Positions 34,178 to 43,570 of a stretch of 64,000 nucleotides of DNA are shown here, one piece after another. Below the pieces are notes generated by a model that saw only the letters and a program-made list of their open reading frames with translations, ran no database searches and was not told the DNA's origin. Position 1 is the first letter of the stretch. Each line of letters starts with the position of its first letter. Made by a program: the position numbers and the translations under genes. This stretch comes from Polaribacter septentrionalilitoris (GTDB lineage Bacteria; Bacteroidota; Bacteroidia; Flavobacteriales; Flavobacteriaceae): contig NZ_VRMJ01000033.1 in NCBI RefSeq assembly GCF_009832745.1, positions 248,001 through 312,000 of the forward strand, read 5' to 3'.

Positions 34178-34801
34178 TTACTTGTAAGATAAATGAATTA
34201 AGTTTCCAATTGCTACAATACCTGTTAAACAACCTAAAATAAAATCCATTTTAGAAGCAATATAAGTAAGTTTGTGTTCAATTCTTTTGGCTACAATTGC
34301 ATAAATACTATATAATGTAAATGAACCAATTGTGGAACCAATAGAAAAGTATAATGCGTTTATGTAAGAATAATTAAAGTACTCCATTCCTATTAGAATA
34401 GAGATAAATGTAAAGTAAAAAGGGATAGCCATCATATTTAACAAAGACATCATAATTCCGTAAAAAAAAGCTTTCGACTTTGGAATTTCTTTATCCTTTT
34501 TTTGTTCCTTGGATGAAAAATGAACTCTAAAAAAATTTATTGAGAGTAAAAAAAGAATACCTGTACCAATTTTTTGAATTAGTGTAATGTATTCTGAGTT
34601 TTCCATTAAAATACTGGCTAAATACGCTCCTATATTTGCTTGAAAAAAAAGTACTGTTGCATAACCACCAATCAAATAAAAAGCTGGTTTTTTTCTATTT
34701 CTTAAACTGAATTTTACAACAGTTAAATTTAAAAAACTAGGTGTTATACTGCCTAAACTTGCAATAATGAATCCGAAAAAAAAATATGTGTAAAAAGCCA
34801 T
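34178..34801 (-). CDS. LysE family exporter (copy B)
   Basis: The start is set at the ATG at 34799-34801 (MAFYTYFFFGF), four codons after a TTG that would give a longer product. The 207-residue protein has six predicted helices and the same motif set as copy A (SITPSFLNLTVVKFS, a KKDKE-rich loop and MMSLLNMMAIPFYFT). The tandem pair may form a heteromer or export related substrates. Nothing nearby identifies the substrate. Confidence 0.85.
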   Translation of the reverse strand: MAFYTYFFFGFIIASLGSITPSFLNLTVVKFSLRNRKKPAFYLIGGYATVLFFQANIGAYLASILMENSEYITLIQKIGTGILFLLSINFFRVHFSSKEQKKDKEIPKSKAFFYGIMMSLLNMMAIPFYFTFISILIGMEYFNYSYINALYFSIGSTIGSFTLYSIYAIVAKRIEHKLTYIASKMDFILGCLTGIVAIGNLIHLSYK

Positions 34802-34858
34802 AATTAATGGCAATGTAGTCGCTTTATGAATTTTACATTAACGCAATCCATTTAAATA

Positions 34859-35890
34859 TTATAAGGTATCCACAGGAATGCCTGTTTTGTTAGATTTGTA
34901 AATAGCATCTTGAACAATAATATTATCTAAATAAGCTTCTACATCAGTTTCAAAAGGTTTTCCTGAACGTAAACAATCTATAAAGTGTTCTTGAGTATTA
35001 TACACACAATCTCCTGCAAAGTTTATTTTTTCAAAAGGATATTCATGTGGTTTTTCTGCTTCACCTAATTTTTGAATGGTAATTTTACCGTCATCAAACA
35101 AACGAATGGTTCCTTTATTTCCATCTAGACAAATATTTCCAAAGGTTAATCTTGGATCTTCACTAGTGTTTTCATTAAAACGATTGGCGTCTAAAAAGCC
35201 TAACGTTCCGTTTTTAAACTCGAATTGAACCCAAGCAAAATCTTCACCTTTAATATTATTATTTAATGTTCTTAATTTTGAATATACTTGAGAAATATCA
35301 CCCATTAAATATCGAAATACGTCAATAAAATGCACGCCTGTTTCGTAAATTAAAAGTTGTGGCATTTCTCTAAAATAGGGTTGACGATTCATGTAGGCGT
35401 CTTCTTGCCATCCATCACCCATTCTCATTCTTAAATTGATACTGTGAATTTTATCACCAATAACATTCTCATCTAACAACTTTTTAAGTTCTCTGTGCCA
35501 AGGTTGAAATCTAAAGTTTTCGTGCACCATCATTCGTACTCCTGAATCTTTAATCGCATTTGCTAAAGCTACAGATTCCTTATAAGTAGGTGCTAATGGT
35601 TTTTGACAAATAATATCAATATTATGTTTTATAGCGATGTTACAGAACAAAGAATGTGTTTCTGGAGGTGTAATAATATCTACAAAATCTGGTTTTTCAG
35701 CAATTAACATTTCCTCAAAACTATCATACGCAGTTGGTATATCAAATTGATCACAAATGGCTTGTGCTTTTTCCATTCTTCTGCTAGATACTGCTACAAT
35801 TTCTACATTTTCCATTCTGTTCCAAGCTTCATATTGAAACTGACTAAAATACCCTGTACCAACTGCTACACCTCTTAATTTTTTCATCAT
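34859..35890 (-). CDS. Gfo/Idh/MocA family oxidoreductase
   Basis: The 343-residue protein has the N-terminal NAD(P)-binding loop GVAVGTGYFSQFQYEAW (about 6-22), the EKP signature variant ICQKPLAPTYKES (about 94-106, Lys catalytic) and YETGVHFIDVFRYLMG with the His of the C-terminal domain (about 182-197). Such enzymes oxidise or reduce sugars, sugar acids or cyclitols. Two ATGs are adjacent (35890 and 35887); a TTG at 35893 is less likely. It is the last gene of the sugar-acid cluster, 8 bp after the transporter gene. Confidence 0.9.
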   Translation of the reverse strand: MMKKLRGVAVGTGYFSQFQYEAWNRMENVEIVAVSSRRMEKAQAICDQFDIPTAYDSFEEMLIAEKPDFVDIITPPETHSLFCNIAIKHNIDIICQKPLAPTYKESVALANAIKDSGVRMMVHENFRFQPWHRELKKLLDENVIGDKIHSINLRMRMGDGWQEDAYMNRQPYFREMPQLLIYETGVHFIDVFRYLMGDISQVYSKLRTLNNNIKGEDFAWVQFEFKNGTLGFLDANRFNENTSEDPRLTFGNICLDGNKGTIRLFDDGKITIQKLGEAEKPHEYPFEKINFAGDCVYNTQEHFIDCLRSGKPFETDVEAYLDNIIVQDAIYKSNKTGIPVDTL

Positions 35891-35898
35891 CAATAATT

Positions 35899-37167
35899 TT
35901 AATATTCAGAAAAATGTTTGTGTGGTTTCATTTTTAACCATAAAAAAATGGCAATTATATTTAATACAGCACCTACTACAAAAAACAAATTTGTATTTCC
36001 TGTCCAAGATAATAAATATGGAAAAATTAGTGCTGTAATAAAAGCCCCAATATTTCCTGCCATATTCATGGTGCCAGAAACGGCTCCTGAATGTTCTTTT
36101 CCAATATCTGCACAAAAAGCCCAAGAAGAAGGCAAGGTCATGTCTGCACCAAAAATTGCAACACTTAAAAATGCAATGGCACCTATAGCACTTTCCATAT
36201 AAATACTACCAATTAAACCTATTGCTGCAAAAGCAAAACCTAAAGCTGCTGGAATTACTCTTGACTTTTTCCAATCTCCTTTTCTAAAAATATAATCACC
36301 TAAAGCGCCAGAAACCCAATTACCAAATGCACCAAATACTAAAGGTATAGAAGTATAAAAACCAGCCTCTAATGTGTTTAAATTATATTCACTTTTTATA
36401 TGAGGGAACAGCCAAGTTAATGCAAAGAAAAAAGTAAAATTACTACAGAAATATTGCCCCATAGCAAACCACATATTTTTAGATTTTATTAATGTTCCAA
36501 AATGGATTTTCTTTTTTGCTGTACTTGTTTTTCTTTCTTGTCTATGTTCTAAGATAAACGCTTTTTCTTCATCACTTAATGCACTGTGATTCTCAGGGTT
36601 ATCTCTAAACAAAACATACCAAGCCAAAGCCCAAAGCACACCTACTACACCCATTATTAAAAAGGATACTCGCCATCCAAAACTATCAATTAACCAAACT
36701 ACTAAAGGCAATGCAAAAGCAGCTCCTAACCTTGAGCCAGAAAAGTTAATTCCTGTTACTAAACCTCTTTCTTTTAAAGGAATCCAGTTGTAAATAGCTC
36801 TTGTCATACCAGGAAAAGCACCTGCTTCTCCAGCACCAAATAAAAAACGTACAATTAAAAGTGATATAAAATTCCAAGCATACCCAGTTAATGCTGTAAA
36901 TACAGACCAAATGGTTACAATACTTGCCAATACTTTTCTTGGTCCTAACTTGTCTGCCAACATGCCTGAAGGTGTTTGAAAAAAAGCATATCCTAAAGAA
37001 AAAATTGCTAAAACCCAACCCATTTGTTTGTCTGTTAAACTTAAAGATTCAGAAATAGGTTCTTTAGCTACAGAAATACATACACGATCTATGTACAATA
37101 ATAATGCGAGTAGAAAAGTACCTGTTACCATTAAGTAACGTTTTGGGAAATAGCTGGTTTTTTTCAT
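35899..37167 (-). CDS. MFS transporter, anion:cation symporter (hexuronate/sugar-acid) type
   Basis: The 422-residue protein has 12 hydrophobic segments and the ACS-family landmarks: YIDRVCISVAKEPISESLSL after the first helix, a GMLADKLGPRKVL loop between helices 2 and 3, and FLFGAGEAGAFPGMTRAIYNWI (as in ExuT/GudP-like carriers). It should bring a sugar acid into the cell. It overlaps the kinase gene by 4 bp (ATGA-type), fixing it in the same operon. Confidence 0.92.
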   Translation of the reverse strand: MKKTSYFPKRYLMVTGTFLLALLLYIDRVCISVAKEPISESLSLTDKQMGWVLAIFSLGYAFFQTPSGMLADKLGPRKVLASIVTIWSVFTALTGYAWNFISLLIVRFLFGAGEAGAFPGMTRAIYNWIPLKERGLVTGINFSGSRLGAAFALPLVVWLIDSFGWRVSFLIMGVVGVLWALAWYVLFRDNPENHSALSDEEKAFILEHRQERKTSTAKKKIHFGTLIKSKNMWFAMGQYFCSNFTFFFALTWLFPHIKSEYNLNTLEAGFYTSIPLVFGAFGNWVSGALGDYIFRKGDWKKSRVIPAALGFAFAAIGLIGSIYMESAIGAIAFLSVAIFGADMTLPSSWAFCADIGKEHSGAVSGTMNMAGNIGAFITALIFPYLLSWTGNTNLFFVVGAVLNIIAIFLWLKMKPHKHFSEY

Positions 37168-38549
37168 TTTAAAAGTTTAGTTAATTGATATAAAGCTTGG
37201 TTATCTCCTACATTACCAGGAAAAATGATATAAGGCATATTAGGAAACTTGGTTTCGTTTCCTAATTTCCAAACAGGAACACCTTTTAATGCTTGACCTA
37301 GAACATGAGCTCTTTGCACATTTAGGCCTTTTGTAGCCACATCACTAGACGTAATTCCGCCTTTGGCTACAATATATTTTGGTTTTATGTTTAGTTGTTT
37401 TATGATTGATATTACTCCATTAGAAACCCTATTCACTATAGCTAAACTTTCTGCTTTAGTTGCTCCTCTTATAATGGTTCTGCTGGTATGAAAAACAACA
37501 TCTTTATTTTCTTGTAAATACTGATTTACTTTTTTTGAGAGTTGATGAATATCTTCTTGAAAAAGAGCATCATTTTTTACGTTTGATACATCTAACTCTA
37601 AAAAAACAGCTTTAGAATGCTCTTTTAAAACTGCTAATTGCGCTGAGGTTTTTGGAACATAAGAACCGATAACAATTAACGATCCTCCTGTTTTTTGATC
37701 GTTTAAAATTTCTTCTTTAGATAAGCAATCTTTCGCTTCTATACCCGTAATTGCATTTACAAAAGAAGCCGATGTTCTTAACAAAAAAGTTTCCTTGCTT
37801 TTTAAAACCGCTAAAGCAACTGCTTCCAAATCAGAATAACTAGTTGCATTCACCACAATATGCGATTTTTTGCGTGATTCAATTTTTTTGAGAAAAGCTG
37901 CTGTAGATTGTGTTCTTAGAAAATCTATAGAAAGACTTTCAATGGCATTTTTATTGATTTTGCCTTCATATTTTTCTACAATCCAATCCACTAAATTTGC
38001 ATTCTCGTATCCAAACGTATTGTCTTTTGCAAACGGAGTTTCGTTTGCAGGAATAAAATCATCGCCTTCCTTTACGTAATGAACATCACCATAAGTATAA
38101 CGCCCTCCTTCAAAAAAAGCTGGAGCTAAAATATGTTTTGCATTTTGATTTTCTAATCCTTTTGCTAAGGCATCAACTTCATTAGGATAATGTCCTCTTA
38201 ACGTAGAATCTCCTCTACTTACAACAATAAGTTGTTTATTGTGTTTTTTGGAAAGTTTGTTCAGTTTTGAGCCTAAAGATTCTGCTAATTGATTGGCTTC
38301 TTCTATCTGTAAACTCCTTGAGTTTGTTAAAATAAAAAAAACAGGACTGTTAATAATTTCTTTCTCTAAAACGGATGATTCCCAACTGGTTACTACAGGC
38401 AAATTATATACTGTTTGTGTTCCAGTTGGATCATCATCTAAGATAACAATAGATTTAGGGGTTGCTATAATTTCTTTTTGTATTTCTTCTAAAAACCCTT
38501 TACATTGATTTCCAGATTCAATAGCTGATATGATTTGTTCTTTTAGCAT
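37164..38549 (-). CDS. Four-carbon acid sugar kinase family protein (DUF1537)
   Basis: The 461-residue protein has the N-terminal domain with ILDDDPTGTQTVYNLPVV (about 36-53), LTNSRSL and SRGDSTLRGHYPNE (about 111-124), and the C-terminal nucleotide-binding domain with IVAKGGITSSDVATKGL (about 393-409) and FPGNVGD. Known members (OtnK, DtnK, LtnK) phosphorylate erythronate or threonate at the 4-position. The product is then oxidised by a PdxA-type or other dehydrogenase; no PdxA-like gene is in this operon. Confidence 0.92.
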   Translation of the reverse strand: MLKEQIISAIESGNQCKGFLEEIQKEIIATPKSIVILDDDPTGTQTVYNLPVVTSWESSVLEKEIINSPVFFILTNSRSLQIEEANQLAESLGSKLNKLSKKHNKQLIVVSRGDSTLRGHYPNEVDALAKGLENQNAKHILAPAFFEGGRYTYGDVHYVKEGDDFIPANETPFAKDNTFGYENANLVDWIVEKYEGKINKNAIESLSIDFLRTQSTAAFLKKIESRKKSHIVVNATSYSDLEAVALAVLKSKETFLLRTSASFVNAITGIEAKDCLSKEEILNDQKTGGSLIVIGSYVPKTSAQLAVLKEHSKAVFLELDVSNVKNDALFQEDIHQLSKKVNQYLQENKDVVFHTSRTIIRGATKAESLAIVNRVSNGVISIIKQLNIKPKYIVAKGGITSSDVATKGLNVQRAHVLGQALKGVPVWKLGNETKFPNMPYIIFPGNVGDNQALYQLTKLLK

Positions 38550-38551
38550 TA

Positions 38552-39190
38552 TTATTGTTGTAAGGCAATTACTCTTGATGGGGCGCCATCTCCTCCTTCA
38601 ACTTTTAAAGGCAGTGCAATTAAAGTAACTTTTTTAGCCGTAATTTGTTCTAAATTACAAAGTCCTTCTACAATAATAATATCGTTTTTCATTAAAATGT
38701 GATGAATTTCTGTAACCTCATCAATATTATTAACATCTGCCACAGATGGTGGTTCTACGCCTAAAATATTTACCTTTTTTTCACCTAACCAATTGGCAAG
38801 TTCCACACTGATTCTTGGTAATTGATCTCTATAAGCTGTAGTACCAAGTTTTTTACTCCAACCTGTATGTAAAATAATACTTTGTCCTACTTTAAACTCA
38901 TCAGCAATAACACCTAAGTGACTTATTAAAATTTCTTCTTTAGGTTTGATTTCTGTAAGATTTACTACCCAAGCTTCGCTAATGAGTCTTTCTGTGGGAA
39001 GTTTGTCTATAGTTTGCGCATTGACTCCAAAATGAAGTGGAGCATCCATGTGAGTTCCACTATGTGAGTACAAATTTAGTGTTGTAGCATTCCAACCATC
39101 AACATCTAAAATTTTAGCAGGTGAAATAGTAACGCCACTCATCTTATTATTGATGGGTAGCGTTAAATCTATTATTTTTTTGCGCTGCAT
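38552..39190 (-). CDS. Cyclase family protein (kynurenine-formamidase-like metal hydrolase)
   Basis: The 212-residue protein has the metal-binding HSGTHMDAPLHFG motif (about 43-55) that defines the cyclase/KynB family, preceded by IDLTLPI and followed by GVEPPSVAD and EGLCNLEQI. The family hydrolyses amides and lactones with zinc or manganese. In a sugar-acid operon a lactone or related ester is a plausible substrate. Start and end are 2 bp from both neighbours, so it belongs to the operon. Confidence 0.9.
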   Translation of the reverse strand: MQRKKIIDLTLPINNKMSGVTISPAKILDVDGWNATTLNLYSHSGTHMDAPLHFGVNAQTIDKLPTERLISEAWVVNLTEIKPKEEILISHLGVIADEFKVGQSIILHTGWSKKLGTTAYRDQLPRISVELANWLGEKKVNILGVEPPSVADVNNIDEVTEIHHILMKNDIIIVEGLCNLEQITAKKVTLIALPLKVEGGDGAPSRVIALQQ

Positions 39191-39191
39191 T

Positions 39192-40271
39192 TTAAACTGT
39201 AGCTAATTTTGTAGCTTCTATATAATTAATTACACGATCTGCAATTTCTGAAGTTGAAGCATCACCTCCTAAATCTACGGTTAAATTACCTGCTGCTGTA
39301 GTAGCTTCAATACCTGCAACAATATCATTTGCAGCCTCTGTTTCGCCCAAATGCTCTAACATGATTGCTGCTGACCAAATTTGCCCAATAGGATTTGCTA
39401 TATCTTGCCCTGCTATATCTGGAGCAGAACCATGAATAGGCTCAAACATAGATGGAAAATCTTTTTCTGGGTTGATGTTTCCACTTCCTCCAAGACCTAA
39501 ACTTCCCATAATTGCACCCCCTAAATCTGATAAAATATCACCAAAAAGATTTGTTGTTATAATTACATCAAAAACTTCTGGCCTTAATACAAAACTTGCA
39601 GAAGCATTATCGATATACATTTTGTTAAACTCTACATCTGGATATTCTTTAGAAACCTCTTCTATAACTCTATCCCAATACGCTAAACTGTTAATTAAGG
39701 TGTTTGATTTGGTAACGTTAGTTACTTTGCTTCTTCGTTTTCTTGCTAATTTAAAAGAATAATGTGCAATTCTTTCAATACCAAAACGTGTAAAAACACT
39801 GGTATCAGTTGCAAAACCATGCGCATCATCAGCATAAAATGTTTTACCACTTTGTACAAATTCTCCTTCGTTATTTTCACGAACTACCACAAAATCGATA
39901 TCTCCTTCTGTTTTTGTTCTTAACGGACTTTTTAATCCTGAAAACAATTTTACAGGACGATAATTTACATATTGGTTTAATTCTGTACGTACTTTAAATG
40001 TATAATCTTTTGCTGGCAATGTATCGTCTATTTCTGGTAAACCTACTGCACCAAAATAAATTGCATCAAATTGCTTTAATGTTTCTATAGCATTATCTGA
40101 CATAAATTTACCATGATCTCTATAGTACCCTGCACCAAAAGGAAAAGACTCTTTTTCGAGATTAAATCCATGCTTTTTTGCTACAGCATCTAAAACTGAA
40201 ACTCCTGCAGGTACAATTTCTGCACCAATTCCATCTCCATTTACAACTGCAATCTTGTAACTTTTACTCAT
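39192..40271 (-). CDS. Isocitrate/isopropylmalate dehydrogenase family (D-malate/tartrate dehydrogenase-like)
   Basis: The 359-residue protein matches the beta-decarboxylating dehydrogenase family: VVNGDGIGAEIVPAGVSVLD at the start, ENNEGEFVQSG and the YxDNxS region YIDNASASFVLRPEVFDVIITTNLFGDILSDLGG (Asp metal ligands), then FEPIHGSAPDIAGQDIANPIG. The substrate loop lacks the isopropylmalate pattern and the gene context argues for a hydroxyacid such as D-malate, tartrate or a related sugar acid. First gene of the operon, downstream of the operator pair. Confidence 0.92.
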   Translation of the reverse strand: MSKSYKIAVVNGDGIGAEIVPAGVSVLDAVAKKHGFNLEKESFPFGAGYYRDHGKFMSDNAIETLKQFDAIYFGAVGLPEIDDTLPAKDYTFKVRTELNQYVNYRPVKLFSGLKSPLRTKTEGDIDFVVVRENNEGEFVQSGKTFYADDAHGFATDTSVFTRFGIERIAHYSFKLARKRRSKVTNVTKSNTLINSLAYWDRVIEEVSKEYPDVEFNKMYIDNASASFVLRPEVFDVIITTNLFGDILSDLGGAIMGSLGLGGSGNINPEKDFPSMFEPIHGSAPDIAGQDIANPIGQIWSAAIMLEHLGETEAANDIVAGIEATTAAGNLTVDLGGDASTSEIADRVINYIEATKLATV

Positions 40272-40302
40272 TTTTAATTTTTTTTGTGTTGTTTATAATT
40301 TT

Positions 40303-40312
40303 TTTGCGCAAA
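40303..40312. promoter_or_regulatory. Operator palindrome 1 (TTTGCGCAAA)
   Basis: A perfect 10-bp palindrome set in TTTTTTTGCGCAAATTTGCA, 31 bp upstream of the dehydrogenase start in the divergent intergenic region. It has the symmetry of LacI-family operators and a second half-site TTTGCA beside it. Confidence 0.6.
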
Positions 40313-40406
40313 TTTGCACAGACAAAAGTGTGATTATCAATAATTATTACACCTTTAAAACAAAACTATATAAATTTTAGCTTAATAAATTAAATATATT
40401 ATATTT

Positions 40407-40416
40407 TTTGCGCAAA
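40407..40416. promoter_or_regulatory. Operator palindrome 2 (TTTGCGCAAA)
   Basis: An identical palindrome 94 bp further on, followed by TTTTTGCATAAA, 23 bp before the LacI-type gene. Two identical sites that flank the divergent promoters are what a self-regulated LacI repressor would use to control both directions. Confidence 0.6.
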
Positions 40417-40439
40417 TTTTTGCATAAACCATTAAAGAT

Positions 40440-41483
40440 TTGATAAATAAAGAAAACTCTTCGAACCTCAATAACATTACTTTAAAAGATATTGCCGACG
40501 AATTACAATTGTCTATCTCTACTATATCTAGAGCTTTGAAATCTCATCCTAGAATAGGAAAAAAAACACAAGAAAAAGTGAAACGAACTGCTGTTCGATT
40601 GGGCTATTTATCAGTTGATTTACTGGAAGAACAGCAAAAAAAAAATTCTGCTTTAATTGGTGTAATTGTTCCTAAAATTAGCTATTATTTATATGCTATG
40701 GCAATTAGCGGTATAGAGAAAATTGCAGAGGCAAATGGCATGCACATTATTGTTTGTCAATCTAATGAATCTTACGAACGTGAAAAAGGTTTGGTTGAAG
40801 AGCTTTCTGCTATTGGTGTAAATGGTATTATTGCATCTTTAGCGAGTGAAACTAAAAATTTTAATCATTTTAAAAAAGCTAAAGAATCTGGAGTTCCAAT
40901 TGTTTTTTTTAATCGTGAGTGCAATGATGTTATCGCCAATAAAGTTACTATTAATAATGAAAGAGCAGCCTACGAAGCTGTTAACCACCTTATTTCTGTA
41001 GGTTGTAAAAGAATAGCATATATTGGTGGACCTAAAATATTACAAATTAATAGTGATAGAGCTAAAGGTTTCTCAAAAGCTATAACAGACAACAAATTAG
41101 AAAATATACCCAATTATTTAATTTACAGTAATTTTGATAAAGAAAGTGTGTTTTCTGCAGCTCGTAAATTGTTGTATGCGCCAGTTCATCCAGATGGAAT
41201 TTTAGCGTTTAGCGATCAAATTGCAATTCATGTAATGTTAGTTGCAAAAGAACGTGGCATTTCTATTCCTGAAAACTTATGTATAATTGGGTTCAATAAT
41301 GAACCTGTTGGCGAATTGATAAACCCTTCATTAACCAGTATTTCTCAACCCGGTTTTAGAATGGGTGAAGAAGCTGCTCAATTTTTAATTAACGAGTTAA
41401 AAAAACCAAGTATTCTTTTTGAAAAACGGATTTTAAATTCGTTTTTAGTAGTAAGAAACTCAACAAACAAAAATAAAATTTAA
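40440..41483 (+). CDS. LacI family transcriptional regulator
   Basis: The 347-residue protein has an N-terminal HTH with TLKDIADELQLSISTISRAL (about 14-33), the hinge region KKTQEKVKRTAVRLGYLSVD and a periplasmic-binding-type ligand domain (about 65-345) with LIGVIVPKISYYLYAMAISG and SDQIAIHVMLVAKERGISIP. The start is a TTG at 40440; no in-frame ATG precedes the HTH. It is divergent from the dehydrogenase operon and should respond to the sugar acid or a derivative, probably acting at the two TTTGCGCAAA sites. Confidence 0.92.
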   Translation: MINKENSSNLNNITLKDIADELQLSISTISRALKSHPRIGKKTQEKVKRTAVRLGYLSVDLLEEQQKKNSALIGVIVPKISYYLYAMAISGIEKIAEANGMHIIVCQSNESYEREKGLVEELSAIGVNGIIASLASETKNFNHFKKAKESGVPIVFFNRECNDVIANKVTINNERAAYEAVNHLISVGCKRIAYIGGPKILQINSDRAKGFSKAITDNKLENIPNYLIYSNFDKESVFSAARKLLYAPVHPDGILAFSDQIAIHVMLVAKERGISIPENLCIIGFNNEPVGELINPSLTSISQPGFRMGEEAAQFLINELKKPSILFEKRILNSFLVVRNSTNKNKI

Positions 41484-41488
41484 GATTT

Positions 41489-42154
41489 ATGAAATTTATT
41501 ATTTTTACAAAAGCAGTAAGTTGCGCTATTATATTATTAATATTTACTAATTGTGCATCAAAAAAAGTAGACAAAGAAAAAGATGGGTTTTTAATTGTTG
41601 AGGCTGAAGATTTTTATTTACAAACCAATGATACTATAAGAAAATGGTATATCATCGATAAAAGTTTTACTACTGATTTAAAAGACGCTGATGACTCTCA
41701 TTTTACAACTGCCAGTAAAAACGCCTATATTGAAATTTTACCAGATACCCGCCAAACGCATGATGATCAATTAATAAGAAAAGAAAATTTCAGCAATAAA
41801 CCTGGAATAGCTATTGTGCATTACAAAGTAAAAATCTCAAACCCTGGTAGGTATTATGTTTGGGTAAAAGCATTTAGCACTGGATCTGAAGATAATGGAG
41901 TTCATGTAGGTTTAAATGGCAATTGGCCAGAATCTGGAAAACGAATGCAATGGTGTAAAGGAAAAAATTCTTGGTACTGGGAAAGTAAACAAAGAACAAA
42001 AAAAGAACATTGTGGCATTGAGCATGCTATTTATTTAGATATTGATAAAGCTGGCGAACACATTATTCAATTTAGTATGCGAGAAGATGGTTTTGAAATT
42101 GATAAATGGTTGATAACTAATGATAAAAACTACAATCCTAGAAATAAAAAATAA
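41489..42154 (+). CDS. Lipoprotein with carbohydrate-binding-like domain
   Basis: The 221-residue protein has a lipoprotein signal (CAIILLIFTNCASKK, lipobox ending at Cys22) and a single beta-sandwich domain: FLIVEAEDFYLQTND at the start, then IVHYKVKISNPGRYYVWVKAFSTGSEDNGVHVGL and a final IDKWLIT. The pattern (VEAE...G.Y.vWvr....dn..h) is that of the C-terminal domain of GH115-type glycosidases and CBM-like modules. It starts 5 bp after the LacI gene. It could bind the glycan from which the sugar acid comes. Confidence 0.8.
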   Translation: MKFIIFTKAVSCAIILLIFTNCASKKVDKEKDGFLIVEAEDFYLQTNDTIRKWYIIDKSFTTDLKDADDSHFTTASKNAYIEILPDTRQTHDDQLIRKENFSNKPGIAIVHYKVKISNPGRYYVWVKAFSTGSEDNGVHVGLNGNWPESGKRMQWCKGKNSWYWESKQRTKKEHCGIEHAIYLDIDKAGEHIIQFSMREDGFEIDKWLITNDKNYNPRNKK

Positions 42155-42159
42155 CAATA

Positions 42160-42191
42160 AAAAAGCTTAAAGAAGTTTCTTTAAGCTTTTT
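42160..42191. terminator. Bidirectional rho-independent terminator
   Basis: AAAAAGCTTAAAG pairs with CTTTAAGCTTTTT around a short loop; A- and T-tracts on both sides. It lies between the convergent lipoprotein and gdhA genes. Confidence 0.88.
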
Positions 42192-42214
42192 AATATTGTT
42201 TAAAAATAGAATAT

Positions 42215-43570
42215 TTAAATAATTCCTTGTGCCAACATTGCATCTGCTACTTTTACAAAGCCTGCTATGTTTGCACCTCTCACATAATCTATAGAGCCAT
42301 CTTCTAATTTTCCGTACTCAACACAAGAATCATGAATATCTTCCATAATATCTTTTAGTCTTCTATCTACTTCTTCTCTTGACCACGAAATTCTCAATGA
42401 GTTTTGCGACATTTCTAAACCAGAAGTTGCAACACCTCCTGCATTACTCGCTTTTCCTGGTGCAAATAAGATTCCTGCGTTTTGAAATGCATGCATTGCA
42501 TCTGGTGTAGAAGGCATGTTTGCACCTTCAGAAACACAAATACAACCATTGTCTATTAATGTTTTTGCTTCTTCTCCATTCAACTCATTTTGAGTTGCAC
42601 ATGGCAAAGCAATATCACATTTTATAGACCAAGGTCTTTCTCCTTTAAAGTATTTTCCAGAAGGGTATTGATCAACATACTCGCTAATTCTGCCTCTTTG
42701 ATTATTTTTCAAATCCATGATAAACTTTAACTTTTCAGTATCAATACCATCTTCATCATAAATATATCCACCAGAATCTGATAACGTTAAAACTGTAGCA
42801 CCCAATTCTATTGCTTTTTCAGCAGCAAACTGAGCTACATTTCCAGATCCAGAAATAACAACTTTTTTACCTTTAAATGATTCTCCTTTGGTCTTTAACA
42901 TATTTTCTGCAAAGTATACAGTTCCATATCCTGTGGCTTCTGGTCTAATTAAAGAACCACCCCAAGATTGACCTTTACCTGTTAATACTCCTGTAAAAGT
43001 GTTTTTCAACTTCTTGTACATTCCAAACATAAACCCAATTTCTCTTGCGCCAACACCAATGTCTCCAGCAGGAACATCTGTATTATGACCAATATGTCTG
43101 AATAATTCCGTCATAAAAGCATGACAAAAACGCATAATTTCATTGTCTGATTTTCCTTTCGGATCAAAATCAGAGCCTCCTTTTCCTCCACCCATTGGTA
43201 AAGTAGTTAACGAGTTTTTAAAAACTTGTTCAAATGCTAAGAATTTTAAAATACTCGCATTTACTGTAGGATGAAAACGCAAACCTCCTTTATAGGGTCC
43301 AATTGCTGAATTCATTTGAACTCGATATCCTCTGTTTACTTGAATTTCTCCATCATCATCTACCCAACATACTCTGAAAGAAATTAATCGTTCAGGCTCT
43401 ACCATTCTTAGTAAAACGTTTTTACCAAAATAGATATCATTATCAATGATATAAGGAATTACAGTTTCTGCTACTTCTTGAACAGCCTGTAAAAATTCTG
43501 GTTCATGGCCATTACGTTCTTTAACCAACTCCATGAAACCATCAATTTTGGATTTAATACTTTCCTTCAT
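42215..43570 (-). CDS. gdhA: NADP-type glutamate dehydrogenase
   Basis: It makes glutamate from 2-oxoglutarate and ammonia. The start is placed at the ATG at 43568-43570 (MKESIKSKIDGFMELVKERN); a longer in-frame start adds 18 residues with no relation to the family. The 451-residue protein is the normal hexameric-GDH size, with PMGGGKGGSDFDPKGKSD (catalytic Lys) and the coenzyme loop VVISGSGNVAQFAAEK. A TATCTTTG element (43605-43612, minus) lies 35 bp upstream and probably is the -7 box. Confidence 0.96.
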   Translation of the reverse strand: MKESIKSKIDGFMELVKERNGHEPEFLQAVQEVAETVIPYIIDNDIYFGKNVLLRMVEPERLISFRVCWVDDDGEIQVNRGYRVQMNSAIGPYKGGLRFHPTVNASILKFLAFEQVFKNSLTTLPMGGGKGGSDFDPKGKSDNEIMRFCHAFMTELFRHIGHNTDVPAGDIGVGAREIGFMFGMYKKLKNTFTGVLTGKGQSWGGSLIRPEATGYGTVYFAENMLKTKGESFKGKKVVISGSGNVAQFAAEKAIELGATVLTLSDSGGYIYDEDGIDTEKLKFIMDLKNNQRGRISEYVDQYPSGKYFKGERPWSIKCDIALPCATQNELNGEEAKTLIDNGCICVSEGANMPSTPDAMHAFQNAGILFAPGKASNAGGVATSGLEMSQNSLRISWSREEVDRRLKDIMEDIHDSCVEYGKLEDGSIDYVRGANIAGFVKVADAMLAQGII

